A stretch of DNA of 13,540 bases. It comes from DAOUTY01 sp964453665 (GTDB lineage Bacteria > Chloroflexota > Dehalococcoidia > SZUA-161). Below, one piece after another: positions 1 through 6,985 of the stretch. The stretch spans positions 1 through 13,540 of the forward strand of contig CAYVQT010000075.1 of assembly GCA_964453665.1 (NCBI GenBank), given 5' to 3'. The position numbers were made by a program, and so were the translations under genes. The number at the start of each line of letters is the position of its first letter. Position 1 is the first letter of the stretch. The notes below the pieces were generated by a model. The model did not search any database and had not been told where the DNA came from. It was given only the letters and a program-made list of their open reading frames with translations.

Positions 1-25
1 AAACGAAGTTTGAAATAGGCTAAAA

Positions 26-45
26 CCCCGACCGTAAGGTCGTGG
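26..45 (+). repeat. GNRA-type hairpin just upstream of the truncated reductase
   Basis: Bases 26-33 pair with 38-45 around a GTAA tetraloop at 34-37; the inner five pairs are perfect, followed by one mismatch (28/43) and two more pairs. No reading frame continues from the window start through this region into the reductase: in the reductase frame there is a stop at 16-18. A C-rich/G-rich hairpin shortly before a junction resembles the right-end hairpins (omega-RNA 3' ends) of IS200/IS605-type elements, but with only about 60 bases available this is a weak inference. It could equally be ordinary intergenic DNA. Confidence 0.4.
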
Positions 46-60
46 GAAGTTTATATCCGG

Positions 61-768
61 TTGAATTCACTTTTTCCGCATCAGCTGTATCGAATATGCG
101 GGAGCGAGGGAATACGGTTGATACATATAAGTACTGACTGTGTTTTTTCTGGTAGAAGGGGTAATTATCGCGAAGATGATATCTCTGACGCAGAAGATCT
201 CTATGGAAAGAGCAAGTACCTTGGTGAGGTAAATGGAGATGGCGCATTGACAATAAGAACATCGATTATCGGCAGGGAATTGGCCACTACGAATGGCCTT
301 GTTGAATGGTTTTTATCCAGGGAAGGAGGCGAGGCTAAGGGGTATTCAAATGCTGTATTCAATGGCTTCCCGACGGTTCATTTTGCTGGGATTATCGCTG
401 ACATAATCGCCAACCATCGAGAGCTCAGTGGCATTTACCATATCTCCTCTGAACCGATTAGCAAATTGCAGCTACTCGACCTCATTCGGGAGCATATGGG
501 GCTTGATGTGAGGATCGATGAATACCCCAAGTTTGTATGCGACAGGAGCTTGGATTCTACTCTTTACAGGACCCAAACCGGATTTGAGCCCTTTCCATGG
601 GCGAGGATGATTGAGGAGTTCTCCGAGGATGCCTGTCAATATGAGCAATGGAGACGTCGGGCTACCGGTACAAAACTGGATTTGAGCCCTCCTCATGCGA
701 AAGGACGGTTGAAAATTTTAACCACAATGCGCAGCAATACGAAAAGCGGAGAGGTCAATGATTTTTAG
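61..768 (+). CDS. N-terminally truncated RmlD-like SDR sugar reductase (WbvR-type)
   Basis: Short-chain dehydrogenase/reductase of the dTDP-4-dehydrorhamnose reductase (RmlD) superfamily. These enzymes reduce a 4-keto-6-deoxy nucleotide sugar with NAD(P)H in the cytosol. Visible are the NSLFPH segment right at the start (residues 2-7), HISTDCVFSG with the active-site STD (24-26), and the catalytic YGKSK (Tyr48, Lys52). The Rossmann GxxGxxG nucleotide-binding segment, normally in the first 15 residues, is absent; relatives are about 280-300 aa with NSLFPH near residue 85, so roughly 80 residues are missing. The in-frame stop at 16-18 and lack of a better upstream start mean the frame can only begin at a TTG at 61, or the 5' end is broken. 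It overlaps the next gene by 11 bases. With the neighbouring dehydratase and 2-epimerase it would make a UDP-L-RhaNAc/L-QuiNAc-type sugar if functional. It is likely a 5'-disrupted gene; no cupin domain, so it is not CapF. Confidence 0.75.
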   Translation: MNSLFPHQLYRICGSEGIRLIHISTDCVFSGRRGNYREDDISDAEDLYGKSKYLGEVNGDGALTIRTSIIGRELATTNGLVEWFLSREGGEAKGYSNAVFNGFPTVHFAGIIADIIANHRELSGIYHISSEPISKLQLLDLIREHMGLDVRIDEYPKFVCDRSLDSTLYRTQTGFEPFPWARMIEEFSEDACQYEQWRRRATGTKLDLSPPHAKGRLKILTTMRSNTKSGEVNDF

Positions 769-1873
769 AGATAAAACAGTACTGATAACTGGCGGTACCG
801 GATCACTCGGGAGAAGTCTGGTTTATAGAATAATGACTGGCGATTTAGGCATGCCCAGTAAGCTGATAGTTTTTTCTCGTGACGAGGATAAGCAGTATCA
901 GATGAGGCTGGAGTGGAAAGGACTGTCTTCAGCTACTGATGACGTGGTTTATCGTAATGCCGAGGGAGTGTTGTCTTTTTGCATTGGGGATGTCAGGGAT
1001 TATGAGGCAGTGTCGAGAAGCGTGAGTGAGGCTGATATTGTGATACACGCCGCAGCGCTTAAACAAGCGCCAATTTGTGAATATTTTCCCTATGAATCGG
1101 TAAAGACAAACGTTTTAGGCGCACAGAACATTATTCGTGCTGCCGGGGAGTCTAAGGGCCGGACGGAAGTTGTTATCGCTGTTTCAACTGACAAAGCGTG
1201 TAAGCCTATTAATGCGTACGGGATGTGCAAAGCGATTCAGGAGAAACTGTTAATAGAGGCAAACCTCAGATATCCCAGCGTTAAATTCATTTGCACCAGG
1301 TACGGCAATGTCGCTGGATCAAGAGGTTCTGCGATTCCTCTCTTCAGACAACAAATAAATAGCGGTGGCCCGGTTACAATTACCAGAAAGGAAATGACCA
1401 GGTTTCTGTTAACCATAGACACCGCTGTTGACACTATTTTTGATGCAATTCGTTTCGGCGGAGCCGGTGATATCTATGTCCCAATACTTCGTTCCACAGG
1501 CATAGTGGATCTGGCCGAGGTGATGATAGGTGAGAAGAAGATCAATATAGAATTCATCGGTGTACGGCCGGGAGAGAAAATTCACGAAACTCTTATTAGT
1601 GAAGAGGAAATATCGAGGACGTTTAAAAAGGGTAATTATTACATAATCAGGCCGACATTACCGGAAATGCGGGGAAATGAAATAGGTGAACCGGCGTTAA
1701 CTCAAGAACTTACCTCCGCAGACTGGAGGCTGACTAAGAGTGAGCTAAAGGCCTTCCTGGAGGTAGTATGCCCAAGTTTACCGGGAGTCTGGATACAAGA
1801 AGGTAGTGAGCCGGCACTGGCTCGGCAACCATCATCTTCCCAGTTTGCGTTCCACACGTTGGCTAAAGAGTAA
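758..1873 (+). CDS. UDP-GlcNAc 4,6-dehydratase (5-epimerising) type SDR, WbjB/CapE/WbvB-like
   Basis: Polysaccharide biosynthesis SDR (Polysacc_synt_2/CapD-like), 371 aa, complete. The family removes water from UDP-GlcNAc using bound NAD(P)+ to give a UDP-4-keto-6-deoxy-HexNAc, in some members with C5 inversion to the L series. The NAD-binding TGGTGSLG is at 11-18; AALKQAPICEYFP at 99-111 and KTNVLGAQN follow; the catalytic Asp145-Lys146, Tyr154 and Lys158 keep the spacing seen in PseB/FlaA1 and CapE. GVRPGEKIHETL lies in the substrate-binding part. The AALKQxPxCE wording is closer to CapE/WbjB than to PseB. An ATG at 758 follows a GGAGAGG site (748-754) inside the reductase gene, so the two are translationally coupled. 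The last 25 or so residues look like an unconserved tail. Together with the reductase before it and the 2-epimerase after it, this is the entry step of the locus's L-amino-sugar route. Confidence 0.88.
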   Translation: MIFRDKTVLITGGTGSLGRSLVYRIMTGDLGMPSKLIVFSRDEDKQYQMRLEWKGLSSATDDVVYRNAEGVLSFCIGDVRDYEAVSRSVSEADIVIHAAALKQAPICEYFPYESVKTNVLGAQNIIRAAGESKGRTEVVIAVSTDKACKPINAYGMCKAIQEKLLIEANLRYPSVKFICTRYGNVAGSRGSAIPLFRQQINSGGPVTITRKEMTRFLLTIDTAVDTIFDAIRFGGAGDIYVPILRSTGIVDLAEVMIGEKKINIEFIGVRPGEKIHETLISEEEISRTFKKGNYYIIRPTLPEMRGNEIGEPALTQELTSADWRLTKSELKAFLEVVCPSLPGVWIQEGSEPALARQPSSSQFAFHTLAKE

Positions 1874-1916
1874 TTCAAGAGCTCCCTTTGTAGAAGCGAG
1901 TCGCTAGGCTTTTAAG

Positions 1917-3020
1917 ATGAAGATCAAAGTTATGACAGTACTCGGTACCAGGCCTGAAATTATTAGATTAAGTCTTGTTATCAAGAAGCTAGATGAATAC
2001 TGTGAACACATCCTGGTCCACACAGGACAGAACTTTGATGAGAACCTGAGCGCTGTGTTTTTCCGGGATCTGGGACTCAGGGAACCAGATTACCGCTTAG
2101 GGGTAGAGGGCAGTACGTCAGGTGAGCAGATAGGGAAAATGATTATCGAGACTGAAAAAGTCATTTCAAAGGAGAGGCCTGATCGCATCCTGGTATTGGG
2201 AGATACTAACAGTGGTATGGTTAGCATTATAGCGAAAAGAATGGGTATCCCTGTCTTTCATATGGAGGCGGGTAACCGTTGTTTCGACTATCGGGTCCCG
2301 GAAGAGGTCAATAGGACGATCATCGATCATTGTAGCACAATACTTCTTCCATATACTTATAGGAGCAAAGAGAACCTGCTTAATGAGGGCATTGCAGGCG
2401 AATTTATATACGTCATTGGAAACCCTATATACGAGGTCATTGAATATTATTCAAAGGAGATTGAATCAAGTAAAGCGTTGGCAGATTTGGGTGTAGAATC
2501 CCGGGAATATTTTCTCACAACGATGCATAGAGCGGAGAACGTGGACGACAAGGATAGACTTGGAAATCTGCTTACGGGATTGGACAACATAAGAGAAAAA
2601 TATTCCGTTCCCGTAGTCTGCAGTTTGCACCCAAGGACGAAGAGCAAGATAGAACGATTCGGACTAGAGCCTAATAGCAGGAATATCCTCTTATCAACAC
2701 CATTTGGTTTTTTTGACTTCATAGCTTTAGAAAAGAATGCATTGTGTGTGATTACTGATAGTGGGACAGTTCAAGAGGAATGTAGCATCTTCAAGGCGCC
2801 GAATGTCACTATCAGAGACGTCACCGAGCGTCCGGAAACGATTGAATGTGGTAGCAATATGCTAACCAGTACAATACCAGACCTTATGCTGGAGGCTGTG
2901 GGAATAGCCCTGAATGAGCAGTGTGAATGGGAGGCGCCATCAGGCTACCTGGATAGGAACGTTTCTTCGAGAGTTGTCAAAATAATTCTTGGCTACTTAA
3001 GAAATATTTCTGCTTATTAA
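1917..3020 (+). CDS. UDP-N-acetylglucosamine 2-epimerase family (WecB/WbjD/WbvD-like)
   Basis: Non-hydrolysing UDP-HexNAc 2-epimerase, 367 aa, the usual length for the WecB family (GT-B fold, cytosolic). Motifs: GTRPE (10-14), HTGQNFD (35-41), GDTNS with Asp96, HMEAGNRC with Glu117, RVPEEVNR with Glu130, and TMHRAENV with His204. These correspond to the catalytic and binding residues known in E. coli WecB (Asp95, Glu117, Glu131, His213). The wording NRCFDxRVPEE is typical of the CapG/WbjD/WbvD branch, which acts on UDP-6-deoxy-HexNAc rather than on UDP-GlcNAc. Placed 43 bases after the dehydratase, it would be the last step, inverting C2 (for example UDP-L-RhaNAc to UDP-L-QuiNAc). The Shine-Dalgarno site is weak. 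A plain WecB making UDP-ManNAc is possible, but the neighbours argue against it. Confidence 0.9.
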   Translation: MKIKVMTVLGTRPEIIRLSLVIKKLDEYCEHILVHTGQNFDENLSAVFFRDLGLREPDYRLGVEGSTSGEQIGKMIIETEKVISKERPDRILVLGDTNSGMVSIIAKRMGIPVFHMEAGNRCFDYRVPEEVNRTIIDHCSTILLPYTYRSKENLLNEGIAGEFIYVIGNPIYEVIEYYSKEIESSKALADLGVESREYFLTTMHRAENVDDKDRLGNLLTGLDNIREKYSVPVVCSLHPRTKSKIERFGLEPNSRNILLSTPFGFFDFIALEKNALCVITDSGTVQEECSIFKAPNVTIRDVTERPETIECGSNMLTSTIPDLMLEAVGIALNEQCEWEAPSGYLDRNVSSRVVKIILGYLRNISAY

Positions 3021-3026
3021 AAAAGA

Positions 3027-4181
3027 ATGAAGATTCTGCAGGTAGTTAGCTTCTTTTCCCCGATGCGTGGAGGTGGGATTGTAGCTGTGGCATATCAGCT
3101 GTCAAGAGCTCTAGCTCAGCGTGGTCACGAGGTAACGATATACACTAGCGATTTTGCACTTGATCGGGGATACATAGACTCTCTTGGTGGAGTAAAGGTG
3201 CGTACTTTTCACAGCTACTTGAGTCTATGCGGCAGGCCTTTATTCATGCCGGGTATAGTTGGAGCGGCGAGAAAGGAATTGATGGACTTTGACATTGTAC
3301 ATATGCATGGATATAGAGGCTTTCACTACCTGGTATTACGCCATTATGCTCGTAAATACGGTATCCCTTACATAGTGGATGCTCATGGTGCGACGGCCAG
3401 GAATTCATATGGAATGTTCAGGCATATAGTAGATATGTGTTTTGGGCGTTGGATATTGAAAGACGCAACAAAGGTTATTGCTGAAACTGAACAAGGGACT
3501 CGTGAATATGTGGATGCCGGAATAAGTCAGGATAGGATTGCTATTCTCTACCCTAACTTTCCGGTTGAGGACTTCGGATCCCTACCGCCGGCTCAGTGCT
3601 TCAAGGAAAGGTATAACGTCGGGGATAAGAGCGTGATCATGTTCATGGGAAGAATAGCCGGGGTAAAGGGGATAGATTTCTTGCTCTCTTCATTTCGTGA
3701 GTTGACTAGACAGAGAGATGCCGTTGTGCTGACGATTGTTGGAGCAGATGATGGATATAGAGCTAATTTACAGAAGATGATTGGCGAACTGAATCTATCG
3801 GATAAAGTTATTTTCACCGGTTATCTGGATGGTGAGGAGAAGTTAGCTGCGCTGCAGGATGCTTCGATGCTAGTATTGCCGTCTGTATATGAGCAGGGGC
3901 TTCCCAAGCCCTGTATTGAGGCGACGTTGTGCGGCACACCGTTTGTTATAACGAAGGATACCGGGGCCGCTGTAATAGCAAGCCAGATGGGCGCAGGCTA
4001 TCAGGTGGAGTATGGAAACAGGGATGAGCTAAAAGATATGATGCAGTACATTCTCGGTAATCGAGATGAAGCTGCAATCAATGTCGAGAAGGCAAAGAAA
4101 TATATCATGGCGAACCTATCGCTGGAAAAGGGAATCGAGGACTATGAAAATCTCTACTACACTTGCGTCAATCATACCTAA
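3027..4181 (+). CDS. Glycosyltransferase, GT4 (GT-B fold) family
   Basis: 384 aa, cytosolic or membrane-associated. The N-terminal half begins MKILQVVSFFSP with a glycine-rich loop MRGGGI (13-18), the acceptor-side pattern of GT4 enzymes; the C-terminal half starts near residue 190 with SVIMFMGRIAGVKGIDFLL and carries the donor-site segment around VLPSVYEQGLPKPCIEA (283-299). These enzymes transfer a sugar from an NDP donor to the growing lipid-linked oligosaccharide with retention. The donor motif is unusual: in the common E-x7-E pattern the first Glu would fall at residue 290, which is Gln, with Glu289 one residue earlier and Glu298 as the second Glu. The gene starts 6 bases after the 2-epimerase stop. 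Donor and acceptor cannot be deduced, but location next to the amino-sugar cassette makes that sugar a reasonable candidate donor. Confidence 0.9.
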   Translation: MKILQVVSFFSPMRGGGIVAVAYQLSRALAQRGHEVTIYTSDFALDRGYIDSLGGVKVRTFHSYLSLCGRPLFMPGIVGAARKELMDFDIVHMHGYRGFHYLVLRHYARKYGIPYIVDAHGATARNSYGMFRHIVDMCFGRWILKDATKVIAETEQGTREYVDAGISQDRIAILYPNFPVEDFGSLPPAQCFKERYNVGDKSVIMFMGRIAGVKGIDFLLSSFRELTRQRDAVVLTIVGADDGYRANLQKMIGELNLSDKVIFTGYLDGEEKLAALQDASMLVLPSVYEQGLPKPCIEATLCGTPFVITKDTGAAVIASQMGAGYQVEYGNRDELKDMMQYILGNRDEAAINVEKAKKYIMANLSLEKGIEDYENLYYTCVNHT

Positions 4182-4211
4182 TGAACTGACTCAAACTATA
4201 GGTTATGACGA

Positions 4212-5177
4212 ATGAAGATACTGATAACCGGTGGCGCCGGTTTTATCGGAAGCCATTTATGTGAAAAGTATACCAGAGAGGGATACTCTGTGGTTTGCCT
4301 GGATAATTTTGCCAGCGGGAATCTAATGAACATAAAGCACCTGTTGAATTATCATAATTTCAAGCTAATAAAGGGCGATATCAGAGATTTCGATTTACTT
4401 GAAAAAATAATGAGGGATGTTGACGTAGTATTTCATCTGGCAGCTCAGGTGCATGTTGACAGGTCCTATATCGAGCCTAAATACACCTATGAAGTGATTG
4501 TGATGGGGACTCAAAATGTATTGGAAGTAGCCCGGTTGTACAACGCGAAGAAAGTAATTCACGCTTCAACGAGTGAGGTGTATGGGTCAGCTCTGCGTGT
4601 CCCCATAGATGAGGAGCATCCATTGAATGCTCCTCATCCTTACGGGGCTAGCAAGATTGCGGCCGATAGAATGTGCTATGCCTATGTCCGTACGTATGGA
4701 ATGAACATCTCCATATTGAGGCTGTTTAACATTTATGGGCCCAGGCAGAGGGATATCGGATACGGAGGGGTGATATCTATATTCAGTCGAAGGATACTGA
4801 ATAATATCAACCCGATTGTATATGGAGGCGGCAATCAGACTAGAGATTACACTTATATAGAGGATGCGGTGAAAGCCTATGATCTGGTGCTGAATCATAA
4901 AGAGCCAATTGGAGAGCCGATCAATTTTGGTAGCGGTAATGAGGTATCTGTCCTCGAACTGGCCAGTAAGCTCATCGAATTCTTCGGTAAAAAGGGAACA
5001 GTGAAAGTCACTCATACGGAGCCGCGGGTCGGTGAGGTGGAAAGGCTTATCGCTGACGCAACGAGAGCTAAAGATATTCTGGGATGGACTCCCGTTGTCA
5101 GCCTGGATGAGGGCTTAGAGAGATTCGTTGAGTGGTACAAGGACTATGGTATGGAGGAGAGGATCAAGCTTGAGTGA
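4212..5177 (+). CDS. NAD-dependent nucleotide-sugar epimerase/dehydratase (extended SDR)
   Basis: 321 aa, complete extended SDR of the GalE/RmlB/Gmd/UDP-glucuronate decarboxylase group; acts on an NDP-hexose in the cytosol through a 4-keto intermediate. NAD-binding GGAGFIGSH at 7-15 and Asp31 (NAD rather than NADP preference), HLAAQVHVDRS at 75-85, STSEVYG at 119-125, catalytic YGASK (Tyr144, Lys148), LFNIYGPRQ at 171-179 and RDYTYIEDAV at 211-220. The Ser/Thr-Glu pair in TSEVYG is what 4,6-dehydratases and UDP-GlcA decarboxylases carry; classic 4-epimerases lack the Glu. I therefore favour dehydratase or decarboxylase chemistry, but the sequence does not decide between these or the substrate. 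It overlaps the start of the transketolase N-subunit by 8 bases, so its product may feed that enzyme pair. Confidence 0.88.
   Translation: MKILITGGAGFIGSHLCEKYTREGYSVVCLDNFASGNLMNIKHLLNYHNFKLIKGDIRDFDLLEKIMRDVDVVFHLAAQVHVDRSYIEPKYTYEVIVMGTQNVLEVARLYNAKKVIHASTSEVYGSALRVPIDEEHPLNAPHPYGASKIAADRMCYAYVRTYGMNISILRLFNIYGPRQRDIGYGGVISIFSRRILNNINPIVYGGGNQTRDYTYIEDAVKAYDLVLNHKEPIGEPINFGSGNEVSVLELASKLIEFFGKKGTVKVTHTEPRVGEVERLIADATRAKDILGWTPVVSLDEGLERFVEWYKDYGMEERIKLE
5154..5163 (+). promoter_or_regulatory. Shine-Dalgarno site that fixes the TTG start of the transketolase N-subunit
   Basis: A GGAGGAGAGG run ends about 6-7 bases before a TTG at 5170. An upstream start in the same frame (5128) would lie deep inside the preceding SDR gene and add residues not found in transketolases. 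The site makes TTG 5170 the likely start. Confidence 0.6.
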
Positions 5178-5994
5178 CATTATAGAGAGAGATTATAAGG
5201 CTCTGGCCACATCGCTCAGGGCTCATGCATTGAGGATGGTCCACCGTGCCGGAAGCTCTCATATAGGCGGTTGCCTCTCAGCTGCTGACTTGCTGGCGGT
5301 GCTGTATGGCAATATCCTGCAAATAGACCCGTCACAACCTGACATGCTTGACCGCGACCGTTTCATTCTTAGTAAAGGCCACGCCGTTGCTGTGGTCTAT
5401 GCCGCCCTGGCTGAACGCGGTTTTTTCCCTTTAGAGTGGCTGGATACTTTTTATCAGGATGGCTCACACCTGGGAGGACATATCACTTATGGAATACCTG
5501 GTGTGGAGGTATCTGCGGGTTCCCTCGGTCACGGGCTTTCCATCGGGTGCGGGATGGCTCTGGGGGGCAGGCGGGACAATCGAAACTATCGTGTGTTTGT
5601 CCTGCTGAGTGATGGCGAGTGTGATGAGGGCTCGACCTGGGAAGCGGCGTTGTTTGCTCCCCATCATCACCTGGACAACCTGGTCGCTATTGTGGATTAC
5701 AACAAGATTCAGAGTTTCGGCGCTACAAAAGCAGTCCTCGATTTGGATCCGTTAGCGGATAAATGGAAGGCCTTTGGGTGGGAAGTTAAGGAGATAGACG
5801 GACATGATTTGAGTCAGATCAGACGCATATTGCAGAGTATTCCGTTTAAGCAGGGGAGACCAAGCTTTGTTGTGGCTCATACGGTTAAAGGTAAAGGGGT
5901 GAGCTTCATGGAAAACCAGCTTGCCTGGCATTATCGATACCCTGATGATGAACAATTGCGTTTGGCATTGAGAGAACTGGGGGTATCTGAATGA
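5170..5994 (+). CDS. Transketolase, N-terminal (ThDP pyrophosphate-binding) subunit
   Basis: 274 aa, the usual size for the N-half of a split transketolase. It binds the diphosphate of thiamine diphosphate and pairs with the next gene's product to form the active site at the subunit interface. Motifs: HRAGSSHIGG (25-34), DRFILSKGHA (64-72), GSLGHGL (117-123), and the ThDP/Mg-binding segment from SDGE (147-150) to DYNK (176-179). The HRAGSSHIGG wording marks transketolase rather than 1-deoxyxylulose-5-phosphate synthase. TTG 5170 is chosen because of the strong GGAGGAGAGG upstream and the homology beginning a few residues later. It overlaps the SDR by 8 bases and the C-subunit by 4 (ATGA), indicating coupled translation. 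In a glycan locus the pair probably moves a ketol (two-carbon) unit to or from a sugar intermediate; whether it is a housekeeping transketolase displaced here cannot be excluded. Confidence 0.92.
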   Translation: MSDIIERDYKALATSLRAHALRMVHRAGSSHIGGCLSAADLLAVLYGNILQIDPSQPDMLDRDRFILSKGHAVAVVYAALAERGFFPLEWLDTFYQDGSHLGGHITYGIPGVEVSAGSLGHGLSIGCGMALGGRRDNRNYRVFVLLSDGECDEGSTWEAALFAPHHHLDNLVAIVDYNKIQSFGATKAVLDLDPLADKWKAFGWEVKEIDGHDLSQIRRILQSIPFKQGRPSFVVAHTVKGKGVSFMENQLAWHYRYPDDEQLRLALRELGVSE

Positions 5995-6974
5995 GGGCGG
6001 CATTTATTCGGGGCTTGATAGAAGCAGCGAAAGATGATAAGCGTATACATTTACTGGTCGGCGATGTTGGTTATTCTCTGGTTGAACCTTTTGCTCGGGA
6101 GTTCCCCGATCGCTTTGTTAATGTTGGTATAGCTGAACAGAACATGATCGGCATCGCTATGGGACTGGCATTGTGCGATAGGGTTGTCTTCGTTTATTCT
6201 CTGGCGAATTTCCCGACACTCCGCTGTATAGAACAGATACGTAACGACGTTTGCTACCACAATGCCGGAGTTAAAATTGTGGCTTCGGGAGGCGGACTCT
6301 CGTACGGAGCGCTGGGCGTGACACATCATGTTACTGAGGACATGGGTATCCTGCGAATACTGCCTAATATGACAGTGATCGCCCCGGGAGATCCTGTGGA
6401 GTCAGCGTTAGCAACACGTTCAATCAGTAAATGGCTTGGACCATGTTACCTGCGTTTGGCTAAAACGGGGGACCCTACGGTATATCAAACAACTCCTGAT
6501 TTCCGTATCGGCAGGGCAATTATGGTAAGGGATGGGAGTGACGTGACTCTAGTGGCGACCGGAGGGATACTCTGGAATGCTGTTAAGGCGGCCGAGCAGT
6601 TGAGCCTGTGGGATATCCAGTGCCGTGTACTCAGCATGCACACTCTAAAGCCGCTGGATGTTGACTCTGTAGTAGCAGCGGCTCGGGAGACTGGTGTAGT
6701 CATTACTATTGAGGAGCATACCATAATTGGTGGATTGGGGAGCGCAGTCAGCGAGGTTCTTGCTGAGCATGCTGGTTCAGATGCTCTTTTTAAACGAATT
6801 GGGATAGCTGATAGGTTTTGCTCCGAAGTAGGCAGCCAGGCATATCTGCAGAAGGCCTGTTCTTTATCAGTGGAGGACATTGTGGATACGGTGCGTTCGC
6901 TGGTTAGAGAAAAAAGCTTGAGTCGCAAACGGGAAACGCGAGTTATACATAGCGGAAAAATCACGGTTAAATAG
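5991..6974 (+). CDS. Transketolase, C-terminal (pyrimidine-binding) subunit
   Basis: 327 aa, complete; together with the preceding 274 aa the pair totals about 600 residues, close to a single-chain transketolase. The pyrimidine-binding domain fills the first 170 residues: GDVG (24-27), VNVGIAEQNMIG (44-55) with Glu49 as the cofactor-activating glutamate, YSLANFPTLRCIEQIRND (69-86), and GGGLSYGALGVTHH (100-113), which supplies active-site histidines. The C-terminal transketolase domain follows, with VTLVATGGILWNAVKAA and VVITIEEHTIIGGLGSA. The start ATG overlaps the N-subunit stop as ATGA. The final 25 or so residues (from EKSLSRKR) are basic and look unconserved. The substrate pair is unknown; close association with an NAD-dependent sugar SDR and an aldo/keto reductase suggests a dedicated role in making a glycan precursor. 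Confidence 0.92.
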   Translation: MRAAFIRGLIEAAKDDKRIHLLVGDVGYSLVEPFAREFPDRFVNVGIAEQNMIGIAMGLALCDRVVFVYSLANFPTLRCIEQIRNDVCYHNAGVKIVASGGGLSYGALGVTHHVTEDMGILRILPNMTVIAPGDPVESALATRSISKWLGPCYLRLAKTGDPTVYQTTPDFRIGRAIMVRDGSDVTLVATGGILWNAVKAAEQLSLWDIQCRVLSMHTLKPLDVDSVVAAARETGVVITIEEHTIIGGLGSAVSEVLAEHAGSDALFKRIGIADRFCSEVGSQAYLQKACSLSVEDIVDTVRSLVREKSLSRKRETRVIHSGKITVK

Positions 6975-6985
6975 AGTTGAATGAA

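Noticed and set aside
1917..3020. 2-epimerase as a plain WecB making UDP-ManNAc
   Set aside because: It is possible chemically, but the NRCFDxRVPEE wording and the adjacent dehydratase and reductase favour the 6-deoxy-HexNAc branch.
4587..5015. 142-codon open frame on the - strand
   Set aside because: It lies wholly inside the SDR gene, has no recognisable motif, and the + strand gene shows full family motifs.
5128..5169. Longer start for the transketolase N-subunit
   Set aside because: It would add 14 residues from inside the SDR gene without homology; TTG 5170 has a strong ribosome site and the family length.
6485..6964. 159-codon open frame on the - strand
   Set aside because: It is antisense to the transketolase C-subunit, with Ser/Thr/Arg-rich low-information sequence and no neighbours on that strand.
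5170..6974. Transketolase pair as 1-deoxyxylulose-5-phosphate synthase
   Set aside because: The HRAGSSHIGG and GSLGHGL wording and the two-gene split fit transketolase; DXS is a single chain with different N-terminal motifs.
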